A stretch of 64,000 bases of DNA from Acidovorax delafieldii (GTDB taxonomy: Bacteria; Pseudomonadota; Gammaproteobacteria; Burkholderiales; Burkholderiaceae_C). Below, piece by piece: positions 44,594-53,549 of the stretch. The stretch lies in contig NZ_VJWE01000011.1 in assembly GCF_007993815.1 (NCBI RefSeq), positions 744,001 to 808,000 of the forward strand. Reading direction: 5' to 3'. Position 1 is the stretch's first letter. Each line of letters opens with the position of its first letter. A model generated the notes under the pieces. That model had not been told where the DNA came from. It saw only the letters and a list, made by a program, of their open reading frames with translations, and ran no database searches. Both the position numbers and the translations under genes were made by a program.

Positions 44594-45405
44594 CGGCGCA
44601 CGCTCTCACTCAGTTGCTGGTGGTCGTACTCCAGGGCGGCGTACCGGAAGAACGCCTCCAGCGCCACAAACAGGCAATACAAAAAACCGGCCCCGCCACA
44701 CAGAAAACCCAGGCGGAACACATACAGGCGCAGGAACATGCTGGTGCCCGAGGCCAGGCCGCGCACTACGCCGCCCTTTTTGCCCGCCGCAGCGCGCTTG
44801 GCAGCGCCGAGCATCGCGTACTGCGTGAGCTTCTCCAGGCTGCCGCGCACGGTGGTGCGCGAGTAGTGCAGCAGCCGCGCTTCGATCGGGCGGCGCGGCA
44901 CGGCACCACCGCCCGGCGGTGGCAACAGTTCGGCCTGCTCGTGCACCACGCCTGTGAACTCGCGGACCATGGCGCGCACAAACAGGCGCTCGATCTGCGA
45001 TTGCGAGCGAAAGTACTTGAGTTCGTGCCCGTAGGCCACCATGCGCCAGCGGATGGTCCACACGGCCTGCGCGCCAGAGCGCACGATGGCCTGCAGCTCC
45101 TGGGCGAACGCCGGTGTCATCACCTCGTCGGCGTCCAGAAATAAGATGTAGTCGCCCCGCGCGTGGGCCAGCAGCCGGTTGCGCTGCACGGCAAAGCCCT
45201 GCCAGTCGGGGTAGTTGTGGACTTCGGCGCCCAGGCGCTGGGCGATGGCCACGGTGTCATCGGTGCTACCGCTGTCCACCACCAGCAACTGGTCGGCAAA
45301 CGCAGCGCTTTGCAGGCAGGCTTCGATGCGGTGCGCCTCGTTGAGGGTCAGCACCGCCACGGTCAACGTGGGCGGCGGCGTAGCGCCGCCGACTGCAACC
45401 GGCAT
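44590..45405 (-). CDS. Glycosyltransferase family 2 (WaaE/KdtX-like)
   Basis: 271 residues from ATG 45405 (a TTG at 45408 is the frame limit). TVAVLTLNEAHRIEACLQSA, VVDSGSTDDTVAIA and DYILFLDADEVMTP are GT2 donor motifs; YGHELKYFRSQSQIERLF and a C-terminal membrane segment match WaaE-type beta-glucosyltransferases of the LPS core. It overlaps waaL by 4 bp and lies 3 bases from the zinc-finger gene. Confidence 0.87.
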   Translation of the reverse strand: MPVAVGGATPPPTLTVAVLTLNEAHRIEACLQSAAFADQLLVVDSGSTDDTVAIAQRLGAEVHNYPDWQGFAVQRNRLLAHARGDYILFLDADEVMTPAFAQELQAIVRSGAQAVWTIRWRMVAYGHELKYFRSQSQIERLFVRAMVREFTGVVHEQAELLPPPGGGAVPRRPIEARLLHYSRTTVRGSLEKLTQYAMLGAAKRAAAGKKGGVVRGLASGTSMFLRLYVFRLGFLCGGAGFLYCLFVALEAFFRYAALEYDHQQLSESVRR

Positions 45406-45408
45406 CAA

Positions 45409-45615
45409 TCAGTGACCAGCGTGTACGTGCTCACCGGCCTTCAGGCGGTACACCGTGCCACAGTAAGGGCACTTGGCTTCACCCGTGCGGGCCACGTCCA
45501 GGTACACCTTGGGGTGGCTGTTCCACAGCTTCATGTCGGCCTTGGGGCTGGGACAGAAAACGCCGCCTTGGGCGTTCAGGTCTTTGGCCAGGAGTTCAAC
45601 GGTTGCTTGCGACAT
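45409..45615 (-). CDS. Small zinc-finger (CHCC) protein
   Basis: 68 residues. C20, H34 region (NSHPKVYLDV) and CPYCGTVYRL give a C-x-H-C-x2-C zinc site like the zf-CHCC domain of the NDUFS6 complex I subunit. It lies 5 bases after ilvE, a pairing I recall as usual in betaproteobacteria. The role in bacteria is uncertain. Confidence 0.8.
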   Translation of the reverse strand: MSQATVELLAKDLNAQGGVFCPSPKADMKLWNSHPKVYLDVARTGEAKCPYCGTVYRLKAGEHVHAGH

Positions 45616-45620
45616 GTTCT

Positions 45621-46559
45621 TCAGACCTTGCTCAGCCAGTGGGCGTATTTCGGATTGCGGCCACCGACGATGTCGAAGAAGGCGCTTTGGATTTTTTCGG
45701 TGATCGGGCCGCGCGATCCGCTGCCCAGCTCGATGCGGTCGAGTTCGCGGATGGGCGTGACTTCAGCGGCCGTGCCGGTGAAGAAGGCCTCATCGGCGAT
45801 GTACACCTCGTCGCGCGTGATGCGCTTTTGCACGATCTCCAGGCCCAGGTCCTTGGCGATGTGGAACACGGTGTTGCGGGTGATGCCGTTCAGGGCACCG
45901 GCCGACAGGTCGGGCGTGTAGATCACGCCGTTCTTGATCACAAAGATGTTTTCGCCCGCGCCTTCAGACACAAAACCCGAGCTGTCCAGCAGCAGGGCTT
46001 CGTCGTAGCCGTCGTCCGTGGCTTCCATATTGGCGAGGATGGAGTTGGTGTAGTTGCTCACCGCCTTCGCCTGCGTCATGGTGATGTTGACGTGGTGGCG
46101 GGTGTAGCTGCTGGTCTTGACGCGGATGCCGCGCTTGAGGCCTTCCTCGCCCAGATAGGCACCCCAGGCCCAGGCAGCGACCATCAGATGAATCTGGTTG
46201 CCCTTGGGCGAAACACCCAGCTTTTGCGAGCCGATCCAGGTCAATGGACGCAGATAGCAGGATTCGAGCTTGTTTTCGCGCACCACGGCTTTCTGGGCCT
46301 CATTCACCTCTTCCTTGGTGAACGGGATCTTCATGCGCAGGATCTTGGCGCTGTTGAAGAGGCGGTCGGTGTGCTCTTCCAGGCGGAAGATCGCCGTGCC
46401 ATTGGCGGTGTTGTAGGCGCGCACGCCTTCGAAGGCGCCGCAGCCGTAATGCAGGGTGTGGGTCAGCACGTGGATCTTGGCGTCGCGCCAATCGACCATC
46501 TGGCCGTCCATCCAGATCTTGCCGTCACGGTCGGCCATCGAGGGAACTACGGGGCTCAT
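45621..46559 (-). CDS. ilvE: Branched-chain amino acid aminotransferase
   Basis: 312 residues. Fold-IV PLP enzyme: DGQMVDWRDAKIHVLTHTLH at the start, Lys in TQAKAVSNYTNS (Schiff base) and the signature EALLLDSSGFVSEGAGENIF. It interconverts Leu/Ile/Val and their keto acids. In the same minus-strand run as the LPS genes through the 5-base spacing to the zinc-finger gene. Confidence 0.93.
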   Translation of the reverse strand: MSPVVPSMADRDGKIWMDGQMVDWRDAKIHVLTHTLHYGCGAFEGVRAYNTANGTAIFRLEEHTDRLFNSAKILRMKIPFTKEEVNEAQKAVVRENKLESCYLRPLTWIGSQKLGVSPKGNQIHLMVAAWAWGAYLGEEGLKRGIRVKTSSYTRHHVNITMTQAKAVSNYTNSILANMEATDDGYDEALLLDSSGFVSEGAGENIFVIKNGVIYTPDLSAGALNGITRNTVFHIAKDLGLEIVQKRITRDEVYIADEAFFTGTAAEVTPIRELDRIELGSGSRGPITEKIQSAFFDIVGGRNPKYAHWLSKV

Positions 46560-46598
46560 GGGTGTCCTTTGGTTGCTGTGGGTCGCAAAACCAGGATT

Positions 46599-47033
46599 TT
46601 ACGGGGCGGCGGGCGGCGCGCCTTCTCCATCAGCGGCAGGGTTGTCCTGGGGGCGGACCAGGGTCCACACCACCAGCTTGCCCTGCTGGAACTCGCAGGT
46701 CACGTACGAGCGGGTGCCGTCGGTCCAGCGGTAGACCTCGGGCTGCACGTTTTCGGCCGAAACGCGCTCTCCCAGCGCCTGGGTCATGGCCACCACGTGC
46801 ATGAGGTTCACGCCCTTCGTCAGCCGGGCGTTGAGCATCACGGCGCTGCCCACATACCCGATGGGGCGCTTGGCGGCCTTTTGCATCACGCTCATCAGCC
46901 GCGTGAAGTGCAGCAGGCCCCACATGAGCATTCCACCGGCCACGGCAGCCACCCCGGCCCAGCCGTAGGCATAAAAACCAAACCCGATCAGGGCCACCGC
47001 CCCCAGGGGCACCAGGATATTGCGCAAGTTCAT
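46599..47033 (-). CDS. Small membrane protein, unknown function
   Basis: 144 residues. One or two membrane helices at the N-terminus (ILVPLGAVALIGFGFYAYG and GVAAVAGGMLMWGLLHFTRL), then a basic stretch and a soluble beta-rich domain (VYRWTDGTRSYVTCEFQQGK). I recognise no family. It sits between radA (49 bp) and ilvE (39 bp). Confidence 0.65.
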   Translation of the reverse strand: MNLRNILVPLGAVALIGFGFYAYGWAGVAAVAGGMLMWGLLHFTRLMSVMQKAAKRPIGYVGSAVMLNARLTKGVNLMHVVAMTQALGERVSAENVQPEVYRWTDGTRSYVTCEFQQGKLVVWTLVRPQDNPAADGEGAPPAAP

Positions 47034-47082
47034 AGGTCGAGATTGTCTTATGGCGCCACGGACATGGCGCTGTGGGCATTGC

Positions 47083-48462
47083 TTACAGACCGCGCACCAC
47101 GTTCATGGCCTCTTCCACCCGCTCGACGGCGTGGATGGTGAGCCCTTCGATGGGTTTTTTGGGCGCATTGGCCTTGGGCACCACGGCCACGCTGAAACCC
47201 AGCTTGGCGGCTTCCTTCAGGCGCTCCTGCCCCCGGGGCGCAGGCCGCACCTCACCGGCCAGCCCCACTTCGCCAAACGCCAGAAAGCCGCGCGGCAGCG
47301 CCTTGCCCCGCAGGCTGGAGGTGATGGACAACATCACCGCCAGGTCGGCGGCCGGTTCGCTGATGCGCACACCGCCCACCGCATTCACAAACACGTCCTG
47401 GTCCATGCAGGCCACCCCCGCATGGCGGTGCAGCACGGCCAGCAGCATGGCCAGGCGGTCCTTGTCCAGGCCCACCGACAGGCGCCGGGGGCTGGGGCCG
47501 CCACTGTCCACCAGGGCCTGGATCTCCACCAGCAGCGGGCGTGTGCCCTCCAACGTCACCATCACGCAGCTGCCGGGCACGGGCTCGGAATGCTGGCTCA
47601 AGAAGATGGCGCTCGGGTTGCTCACGCCCTTGAGGCCCTTCTCAGTCATGGCGAACACGCCGATCTCGTTGACCGCGCCGAAGCGGTTCTTGATGGCCCG
47701 CACCAGGCGGAACTGGCTGTGCGTGTCGCCTTCGAAGTACAGCACCGTGTCCACCATGTGTTCCAGCACACGCGGCCCCGCAAGGGCGCCCTCCTTGGTG
47801 ACGTGGCCCACCAGAATGACAGCAATGCCCGTGCCCTTGGCCATGCGCGTGAGGTGCGCTGCGCATTCCCGCACCTGGGCGACGGAGCCCGGCGCGCTGG
47901 TGAGCTGGTCGGAGTAGGTGGTCTGGATGGAGTCGATGACCACCACGGCGGGCTGCGTGGCCTCCACGGTCGCCAGAATCTTTTCGAGCTGGATCTCGGC
48001 CAGCAGCTGCACCTGGCTGCCGTCGATGCCCAGGCGCCGCGAACGCAGCGCCACCTGCGCTCCGCTCTCCTCACCCGTCACATACAGCGTGGGCAGGCCC
48101 GCGCGCTGCAGCGCGTCCATGGCCTGCAGCAGCAGGGTCGATTTGCCGATGCCCGGATCGCCCCCGATGAGCACCACGCCCCCTTCCACAATGCCGCCGC
48201 CCAGCACACGGTCCAGCTCGTCGATGCCGCTGGGGGTGCGGGCCACGTCCTGGGCCTCGATGGCGGCCAGCGGCAGGACGGGCTGCGCGTTGGCCAGGCC
48301 CGCGTAGCCTTGCGGCGTGCTCAGGCGGTTCTTGCCCGGCCCGGCCTCGGCCACCTGCTCGATCAGCGTGTTCCAGGCGCCGCATGACGAGCATTTGCCC
48401 AGCCAGCGCGGGCTGGTGCCGCCGCACTCGGTGCAGGTGAACGTAGTTTTTTCTTTGGCCAT
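47083..48462 (-). CDS. radA: DNA repair protein RadA
   Basis: 459 residues from ATG 48462. N-terminal C4 zinc finger ([21 protein letters not shown] split as C10-x2-C13 and C24-x2-C27), Walker A GDPGIGKS at 101-108, the RadA motif KNRFG ([14 protein letters not shown]) and a C-terminal Lon-like domain. It promotes branch migration in recombination. First gene of the 7-gene minus-strand run. Confidence 0.95.
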   Translation of the reverse strand: MAKEKTTFTCTECGGTSPRWLGKCSSCGAWNTLIEQVAEAGPGKNRLSTPQGYAGLANAQPVLPLAAIEAQDVARTPSGIDELDRVLGGGIVEGGVVLIGGDPGIGKSTLLLQAMDALQRAGLPTLYVTGEESGAQVALRSRRLGIDGSQVQLLAEIQLEKILATVEATQPAVVVIDSIQTTYSDQLTSAPGSVAQVRECAAHLTRMAKGTGIAVILVGHVTKEGALAGPRVLEHMVDTVLYFEGDTHSQFRLVRAIKNRFGAVNEIGVFAMTEKGLKGVSNPSAIFLSQHSEPVPGSCVMVTLEGTRPLLVEIQALVDSGGPSPRRLSVGLDKDRLAMLLAVLHRHAGVACMDQDVFVNAVGGVRISEPAADLAVMLSITSSLRGKALPRGFLAFGEVGLAGEVRPAPRGQERLKEAAKLGFSVAVVPKANAPKKPIEGLTIHAVERVEEAMNVVRGL

Positions 48463-48575
48463 GGCAGGTGTCGGTGAGGCGCCCCGATGCAGGGGCAGCC
48501 GACTATAGCGGCCATGCCCACATCGATCCGCCGCAGCCCGTACGATGGCGGGCTTGGCACCGCACGGAGTTGACA

Positions 48576-49406
48576 TTGCAGACACCCACCAACCGCTTCA
48601 AACAGGCCATGGCCCAAGGCCAGGCGCAAATCGGCCTCTGGCTCGGGCTGGCCAACGCCTACAGCGCCGAAATCCTCGCAGGCACCGGCTACGACTGGCT
48701 GCTGGTCGATGGCGAACATGCGCCCAACGACCTGCGCTCCATCCTGCACCAGCTGCAGGCCATCGCCAGTGCCACCAGCGCCCTGCCGCCAGGCGTGCAG
48801 GCGCCCCACCCCATCGCCCGGGTGCCGGTGGGTGACACGGCATTGATCAAGCAGTACCTGGACATCGGCGCACAGACCTTATTAGTTCCCATGGTCGATA
48901 CGCCCGAGCAGGCCCAGCAACTGGTGCGCGCCACGCGCTATGCGCCCGAGGGCGTGCGCGGCATGGGCAGCGCGCTGGCCCGTTCGTCGCGCTGGCAGGC
49001 GTACCCGCAGTATGTGCACGAGGCCAACCAGCAGATCTGCCTGCTGGTACAGGCCGAGACGGTAGAAGCAATGGCGAACCTCGACGCGATTGCCGCCACG
49101 CCCGGCGTGGACGGCGTGTTCATCGGCCCGGCCGACCTGTCGGCCTCGATGGGCCACCCGGGCAACCCGGGGCACCCTGACGTGCAGGCCGCCATCCACG
49201 ACGGCATCGCGCGCATCCTGCGCGCAGGCAAGGCGCCGGGCATCCTGGCCACCACCGAATCACAGGCGCGCCAGTGGCTGGCAGCGGGCGCGCTGTTTGT
49301 GGCCGTAGGCGTGGACACCATGCTGCTGGTGAGTGCTGCGCAGGAGCTGCTGGCACGCTACCGCAGCGCGACCGACGCCGCCCCCACCCGGCCCGCAGGC
49401 TACTGA
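48576..49406 (+). CDS. hpaI: HpcH/HpaI family aldolase
   Basis: 276 residues from TTG 48576, with GGAG 6 bases upstream; no ATG is available near the conserved N-terminus. [54 protein letters not shown] and [14 protein letters not shown] match class II 4-hydroxy-2-oxo-heptane-dioate aldolases. It cleaves 4-hydroxy-2-oxo acids to pyruvate plus an aldehyde. No other homoprotocatechuate genes are adjacent, so the physiological substrate is open. Confidence 0.85.
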   Translation: MQTPTNRFKQAMAQGQAQIGLWLGLANAYSAEILAGTGYDWLLVDGEHAPNDLRSILHQLQAIASATSALPPGVQAPHPIARVPVGDTALIKQYLDIGAQTLLVPMVDTPEQAQQLVRATRYAPEGVRGMGSALARSSRWQAYPQYVHEANQQICLLVQAETVEAMANLDAIAATPGVDGVFIGPADLSASMGHPGNPGHPDVQAAIHDGIARILRAGKAPGILATTESQARQWLAAGALFVAVGVDTMLLVSAAQELLARYRSATDAAPTRPAGY

Positions 49407-49440
49407 ACTTTTCTTCTTTCAGACTCAAGGACAGACATCC

Positions 49441-50419
49441 ATGAAAGCATGTATCTACGGCGCAGGCGCGATCGGCGGCTGGCTGGGCGTGGCCCTGGCG
49501 CAAGCGGGCCACACCGTCAGCATGGTGGCGCGGGGTGACACGCTGCGCGCCCTGCAGGCCGAGGGGCTGCGCATGCGGCGCGCCGACGGCTCGCTGGCGC
49601 AGGTGCCCGTCACGGCCCACAGCGACCCGGCCGCACTCGGCGTGCAGGACCTGGTGGTGGTGGCCGTCAAGGCCCCGGGCCTGCCCGACGTGGCGCGTGC
49701 CATGGCGCCGCTGATCGGGCCCGACACCATCGTGCTCACCGCCATGAACGGCGTGCCGTGGTGGTTCCTCGACGGCTTTGGCGGTGCGGCGCAGGGGCAT
49801 GCCCTTGAATCCGTGGACGCGGGGGGGCGTGATTGCCCAGGCCGTCCCGGCGCGCAACGTGGTGGGCAGTGTGGTGCACACCAGCTGCTCGCTGGAGGCT
49901 CCGGGTTTCGTCCGCCAGCACTTTGGCAACCGCCTCATCGTGGGCGAACCGGACGGCAGCCGCAGCCCGCGCCTGCAAGCACTGGCCGACACGCTGCAGC
50001 GCGGCGGCATCGATGTGGAAGTGAGCGACTGCATCCAGAAGGACATCTGGTTCAAGCTCTGGGGCAACCTCACCATGAACCCCATCAGCGCCCTCACCGG
50101 CGCCACCACCGACCGCATCCTGGACGACGAGCTGGTGCGCGGCTTTGTCAGCGCGGTGATGCTGGAAGCAAAGGCCATCGGCGACCAGTTGGGCCTGCCC
50201 ATCGACCAGCAGCCCGAGGACCGCCACGCCGTCACGCGCAAGCTGGGTGCATTCAAGACCTCGATGCTGCAGGATGTGGAGGCGGGCAAGCCCATGGAGA
50301 TCGACGCCCTGGTGGGCGCGGTGCGCGAGCTGGGGCAGATCACCCACACGCCCACGCCGCACACAGACGCCCTGCTGGGCCTCACGCGGCTGATGGCGCG
50401 CACGCGGGGCCTGTACTGA
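49441..50419 (+). pseudogene. Ketopantoate reductase family (panE-like), frameshifted
   Basis: ATG 49441 opens a good N-terminal domain (KACIYGAGAIGGWLGVALA, VVVAVKAPGLPDVA) up to about residue 127, after which the frame loses similarity. The C-terminal domain (NVVGSVVHTSCSLEAPG, IQKDIWFKLWGNLTMNPISA) continues in the next frame to TGA 50419. The switch falls at a run of seven G, 49821-49827; six G would restore one continuous protein of about 325 residues through ESVDAGGVIAQAVPARN. A sequencing error, a real mutation or phase variation are all possible. The family reduces 2-dehydropantoate or related 2-oxo acids. Confidence 0.85.
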
Positions 50420-50491
50420 TTCATTTCAAGCAAAATCGACTGCAGGCGCTAGTGGAATATGCGCCAGCAGCTATTTAATTTATAGCAAACC
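50420..50491 (+). repeat. Dispersed repeat A, copy 8
   Basis: A full-length forward copy (TTTCAAGCAAAATCGACTG, GGCGCTAGTGGAATATGCGC, AGCTATTTAATTTATAGCAA). It fills the whole gap between the ketopantoate reductase stop and the GST start at 50496. Confidence 0.85.
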
Positions 50492-50495
50492 AACC

Positions 50496-51119
50496 ATGAC
50501 CCAACTCACGCTGTACTACACCCCCGGCACCTGCGCGCAGGCCGTTCGCATCGCTCTGGAAGAAGCGGGCGCCCCCTACGACCTGGTGCGCGTGGACTTC
50601 GCCGCCGGCCAGCAACGCACGCCCGAGTACCTGGCGGTGAACCCCAAGGGCCGCGTGCCCGCGCTGGCCACGCCGCACGGCACGCTGACGGAGACCCCTG
50701 CCCTGCTGGCCTACGTGGCGCAGAGCTTTCCAGAGGCGCGCCTGGCGCCCGCCGACGCGCATGGCTTTGCGCGCCTGCAAGAATTCCACAGCTACCTCGC
50801 GTCCACCGTGCACATCGCCCATGCGCACCGCCCCCGCGCCAGCCGCTGGGCCGACGAGCCCGAAGCCCAGGCGGCGATGCAGCGCAAGGTGCCGCAGAAC
50901 ATGACCGAGTGCTTTCACCTCATCGAAACCCACTACCTGCCGCAGGCGGACCAGGGCCCCTGGGTGATGGGCGAGCAGTACACCGTGGCCGACGGCTACC
51001 TGTTCACTATCGGCACTTGGCTGAAGAGCGATGGCGTGGACATCGCCCAGTTCCCGAAGGTGTTTGCACACACGCAGCGCATGCTGCAGCGCCCCGCCGT
51101 GCAGCGCGCGCTGGCCTGA
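50496..51119 (+). CDS. Glutathione S-transferase
   Basis: 207 residues. N-terminal thioredoxin-like domain with LYYTPGTCAQAVRIALEEAG, cis-Pro in GRVPALATPHG and ETPALLAYVAQSF; all-helical C-terminal domain. Beta-class-like, with Cys9-equivalent in TCAQ. Conjugates or reduces using glutathione; substrate unknown. No Shine-Dalgarno is visible because a repeat copy directly precedes the start. Confidence 0.87.
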   Translation: MTQLTLYYTPGTCAQAVRIALEEAGAPYDLVRVDFAAGQQRTPEYLAVNPKGRVPALATPHGTLTETPALLAYVAQSFPEARLAPADAHGFARLQEFHSYLASTVHIAHAHRPRASRWADEPEAQAAMQRKVPQNMTECFHLIETHYLPQADQGPWVMGEQYTVADGYLFTIGTWLKSDGVDIAQFPKVFAHTQRMLQRPAVQRALA

Positions 51120-51138
51120 TACGCCACCTGCGGACGCA

Positions 51139-51180
51139 AAAAAGCCCCGGTGCTTCTGGCTCGAAGCACCGGGGCTTTTT
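51139..51180. terminator. Bidirectional terminator
   Basis: An 18-bp perfect stem AAAAAGCCCCGGTGCTTC / GAAGCACCGGGGCTTTTT with loop TGGCTC, between convergent GST and peptide-binding protein genes. Confidence 0.92.
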
Positions 51181-51194
51181 GCTGGCTACCGGGA

Positions 51195-52775
51195 TCAGTT
51201 CACCTTCAGATACCGCCAGTCGATGCGGTTGTCGGCGCGGTGGATGATGTCCACCTTCTTGGTGCCCGCCCACGGAATCACCTGGTTGTACAGCGGGATG
51301 TGCGACACCAACTCATGCTCCTTGATCAGCGCCTGCTCGATCAGGCCGTTGCGCGTGGCGGTGTCCGTTTCCTTCTTCACGCGCTCGATCAGCGCATCCA
51401 TCTGCGGGTCGGAGAACCGGCCCAGGTTGAAGTTGCCGTCCCCACCCGCGCCCGTCGTACGCACCAGCGACTGCAGGCTGTAGAACGCATCGAACGTGGG
51501 CACACCCCAGCCCAGCAGGTAGATGCTGGCTTCGTTGCGCTGGATCATCGGAAAGTAGGTGGCAAACGGCAGCGAGCGCAGCTTGGCCTTCACGCCCACC
51601 TTGGCCCAGTGTGAGGTGATGGCCTGGCACAGCTGCTCGTCGTTGATGTAGCGGCCCGCGCTGCAGGCAAAGTCCACCTCAAACCCGTTGGGGTAGCCCG
51701 CATCGGCCAGCAGCTTTTGCGCGGCCTTGGGGTCGTAGGGGTAGCGCACGTCGGCCTTCTTGGTCCAGCCGTTGACCTGGTTGGCGATGAGTGTGCCCGT
51801 GGGCTGGGCCAGGCCACGCAGCACCACGCGCTGGATGGACTGGATGTCGATGGCCTGGTACAGCGCCTTGCGCACGCGCAGGTCCTTCAGCGGGTTCTTG
51901 CCCTTCACGTCCGAGCCGGGCAGCTCGTCGCGGAACTGGTCCAGCCCCAGGAAGATGGTGCGGTACTCGGGCCCTTCGAGCACCTGCAGGTTGGGCGTCT
52001 GCTTGATGCGCGCCAGGTCCTGCAGGCTCGGGTCGATCACAAAATCCACCTCACCCGACAGCAGCGCCGCTGTGCGCGTGGCGTCGGCCTTGATGGGGGT
52101 GTAGACGATCTCGGTCAAGTTGGTGGGGTACTTGCCCTTGCCCCACCAGTGGGGGTTGGGCTCCAGCACCACGCGCTGGTCGGGCGTCCACTGCTTGAGC
52201 TGGTAGGGGCCGGTGCCCAGCGCATTGCGGTGGGCAAAGTTCTCGTCCTTGGTCTTGATGTCCTTGGGCTCGACCGACTTGTTCTTTTCGGCCCAGGCCT
52301 TGCTCATGATGCGCAGCTCGGTCAGCTGGTTCACTAGCACCGGGTTGGGCAGGTCGGAGTGGATGTCGATGGTGTATGCATCGACTTTTTCCACACGGTC
52401 AATGCCCTGGGTGTAGACGGCGAAGTTGGAGCTTTTGGCCTTGGCGCGCTCCAGCGAGAACTTGGCGTCGTCGGCCGTGAACTCACTGCCGTCGCTGAAC
52501 TTCACGCCCTTGCGCAAGGTCAGGCGCAGCTGCGTGGGCTTGATGAGCTTCCACTCGGTGGCGAGCGACGGCTCGGGCTTGAAGGTCTTGCTGTTGTATT
52601 CGACCAGCGTGTCGTACACCGCGCCGTGCATGGTGTTGTTCACACCCACGTTCTGGGTGTGGATGTCCCAGGTGGAAATGTCCACCGAGCGGGACCAGCG
52701 GAATGTGGCGGACTGTGCGGCCAGGGGCAGGGCCGCAACAACGGCGGCGGCCAGGAGAAGGTGTTTGAAGCGCAT
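51195..52775 (-). CDS. Peptide/opine ABC transporter substrate-binding protein (SBP_bac_5)
   Basis: 526 residues from ATG 52775; an ATG at 52793 would add six residues. The signal peptide ends at AQSA (about residues 1-22). Domain motifs TLRKGVKFSDGSEFTADDAK, DPKAAQKLLADAGYPNGFEV and ALYQAIDIQSIQR fit the DppA/OppA family. It captures peptides or similar ligands in the periplasm. No permease or ATPase gene is adjacent, so it must use a transporter encoded elsewhere. Confidence 0.88.
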   Translation of the reverse strand: MRFKHLLLAAAVVAALPLAAQSATFRWSRSVDISTWDIHTQNVGVNNTMHGAVYDTLVEYNSKTFKPEPSLATEWKLIKPTQLRLTLRKGVKFSDGSEFTADDAKFSLERAKAKSSNFAVYTQGIDRVEKVDAYTIDIHSDLPNPVLVNQLTELRIMSKAWAEKNKSVEPKDIKTKDENFAHRNALGTGPYQLKQWTPDQRVVLEPNPHWWGKGKYPTNLTEIVYTPIKADATRTAALLSGEVDFVIDPSLQDLARIKQTPNLQVLEGPEYRTIFLGLDQFRDELPGSDVKGKNPLKDLRVRKALYQAIDIQSIQRVVLRGLAQPTGTLIANQVNGWTKKADVRYPYDPKAAQKLLADAGYPNGFEVDFACSAGRYINDEQLCQAITSHWAKVGVKAKLRSLPFATYFPMIQRNEASIYLLGWGVPTFDAFYSLQSLVRTTGAGGDGNFNLGRFSDPQMDALIERVKKETDTATRNGLIEQALIKEHELVSHIPLYNQVIPWAGTKKVDIIHRADNRIDWRYLKVN

Positions 52776-52863
52776 GGACGGGAGGATAGGCATAAACGCC
52801 AAAAAATGCTGAATGGCCAGACTATCCCCCAAGCGGCGCTTTTAGAAAACGAACTTATTCTTC

Positions 52864-53472
52864 TTAGCTTAGAGCCATCACCCCTGCCAGCACCAGCATG
52901 GTGGTGGCCGTCACCCCATCCAGCACCCGCCAGGCACCGGGTGTGGCAAACAACGGGGCCAGCCAGCGGGCGCCCAGGCCGATCAGCAAGAACCACAGCG
53001 CGCTGGCCAGCGAGCCACCCGCCGCAAACAGCGCACGCCCCCAGGCCGGGTATGGCGTGGCCATGGTGCCCAGCAGCACCACGGTGTCCAGGTACACATG
53101 CGGGTTGAGCCAGGTGAGCGCCACCACCGTGGCCAGCGTGCTGCGCAGGCTGGTGCCCGGGCCGCTGGTAGCCACCAGCAACTGGCCGGGGCGCAAGGCG
53201 CGGGCGGCGGTCTGCGCGGCGTAGACCAGCAAAAACAACGCGCCCGCCCAGCGCATGAGCTGCGCCCATTCGGGCCGGGCCAGTAGCACGCCGCCCATGC
53301 CCCACACGCCCACCTGCAGCAGTAGCGCGTCCGACAGCGCACACACCATCACCACGGGCATCACATGCTCGCGCCGCAGACCCTGGCGCAGCACAAATGC
53401 GTTTTGCGCGCCAATGGCCATGATGAGCATGGCAGTGGAAGTGAAACCGTGAACGAAGGCAGTGGAGACCAT
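52864..53472 (-). CDS. LysE/ArgO family amino acid exporter
   Basis: 202 residues from ATG 53472. Six membrane helices; MLIMAIGAQNAFVLRQGLRR is the LysE signature and LTWLNPHVYLDTVVLLG the mid-protein motif. Exports arginine and/or lysine. Divergent from an ArgP-like gene, the standard lysE-lysG/argO-argP arrangement. Confidence 0.92.
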   Translation of the reverse strand: MVSTAFVHGFTSTAMLIMAIGAQNAFVLRQGLRREHVMPVVMVCALSDALLLQVGVWGMGGVLLARPEWAQLMRWAGALFLLVYAAQTAARALRPGQLLVATSGPGTSLRSTLATVVALTWLNPHVYLDTVVLLGTMATPYPAWGRALFAAGGSLASALWFLLIGLGARWLAPLFATPGAWRVLDGVTATTMLVLAGVMALS

Positions 53473-53549
53473 GGGCAGGGATTCTGGCCAAGGGCCTGCG
53501 TTGACGCCAGCTATACTTTTTAACGATCCGTCAGAATGGCTAACCACCC

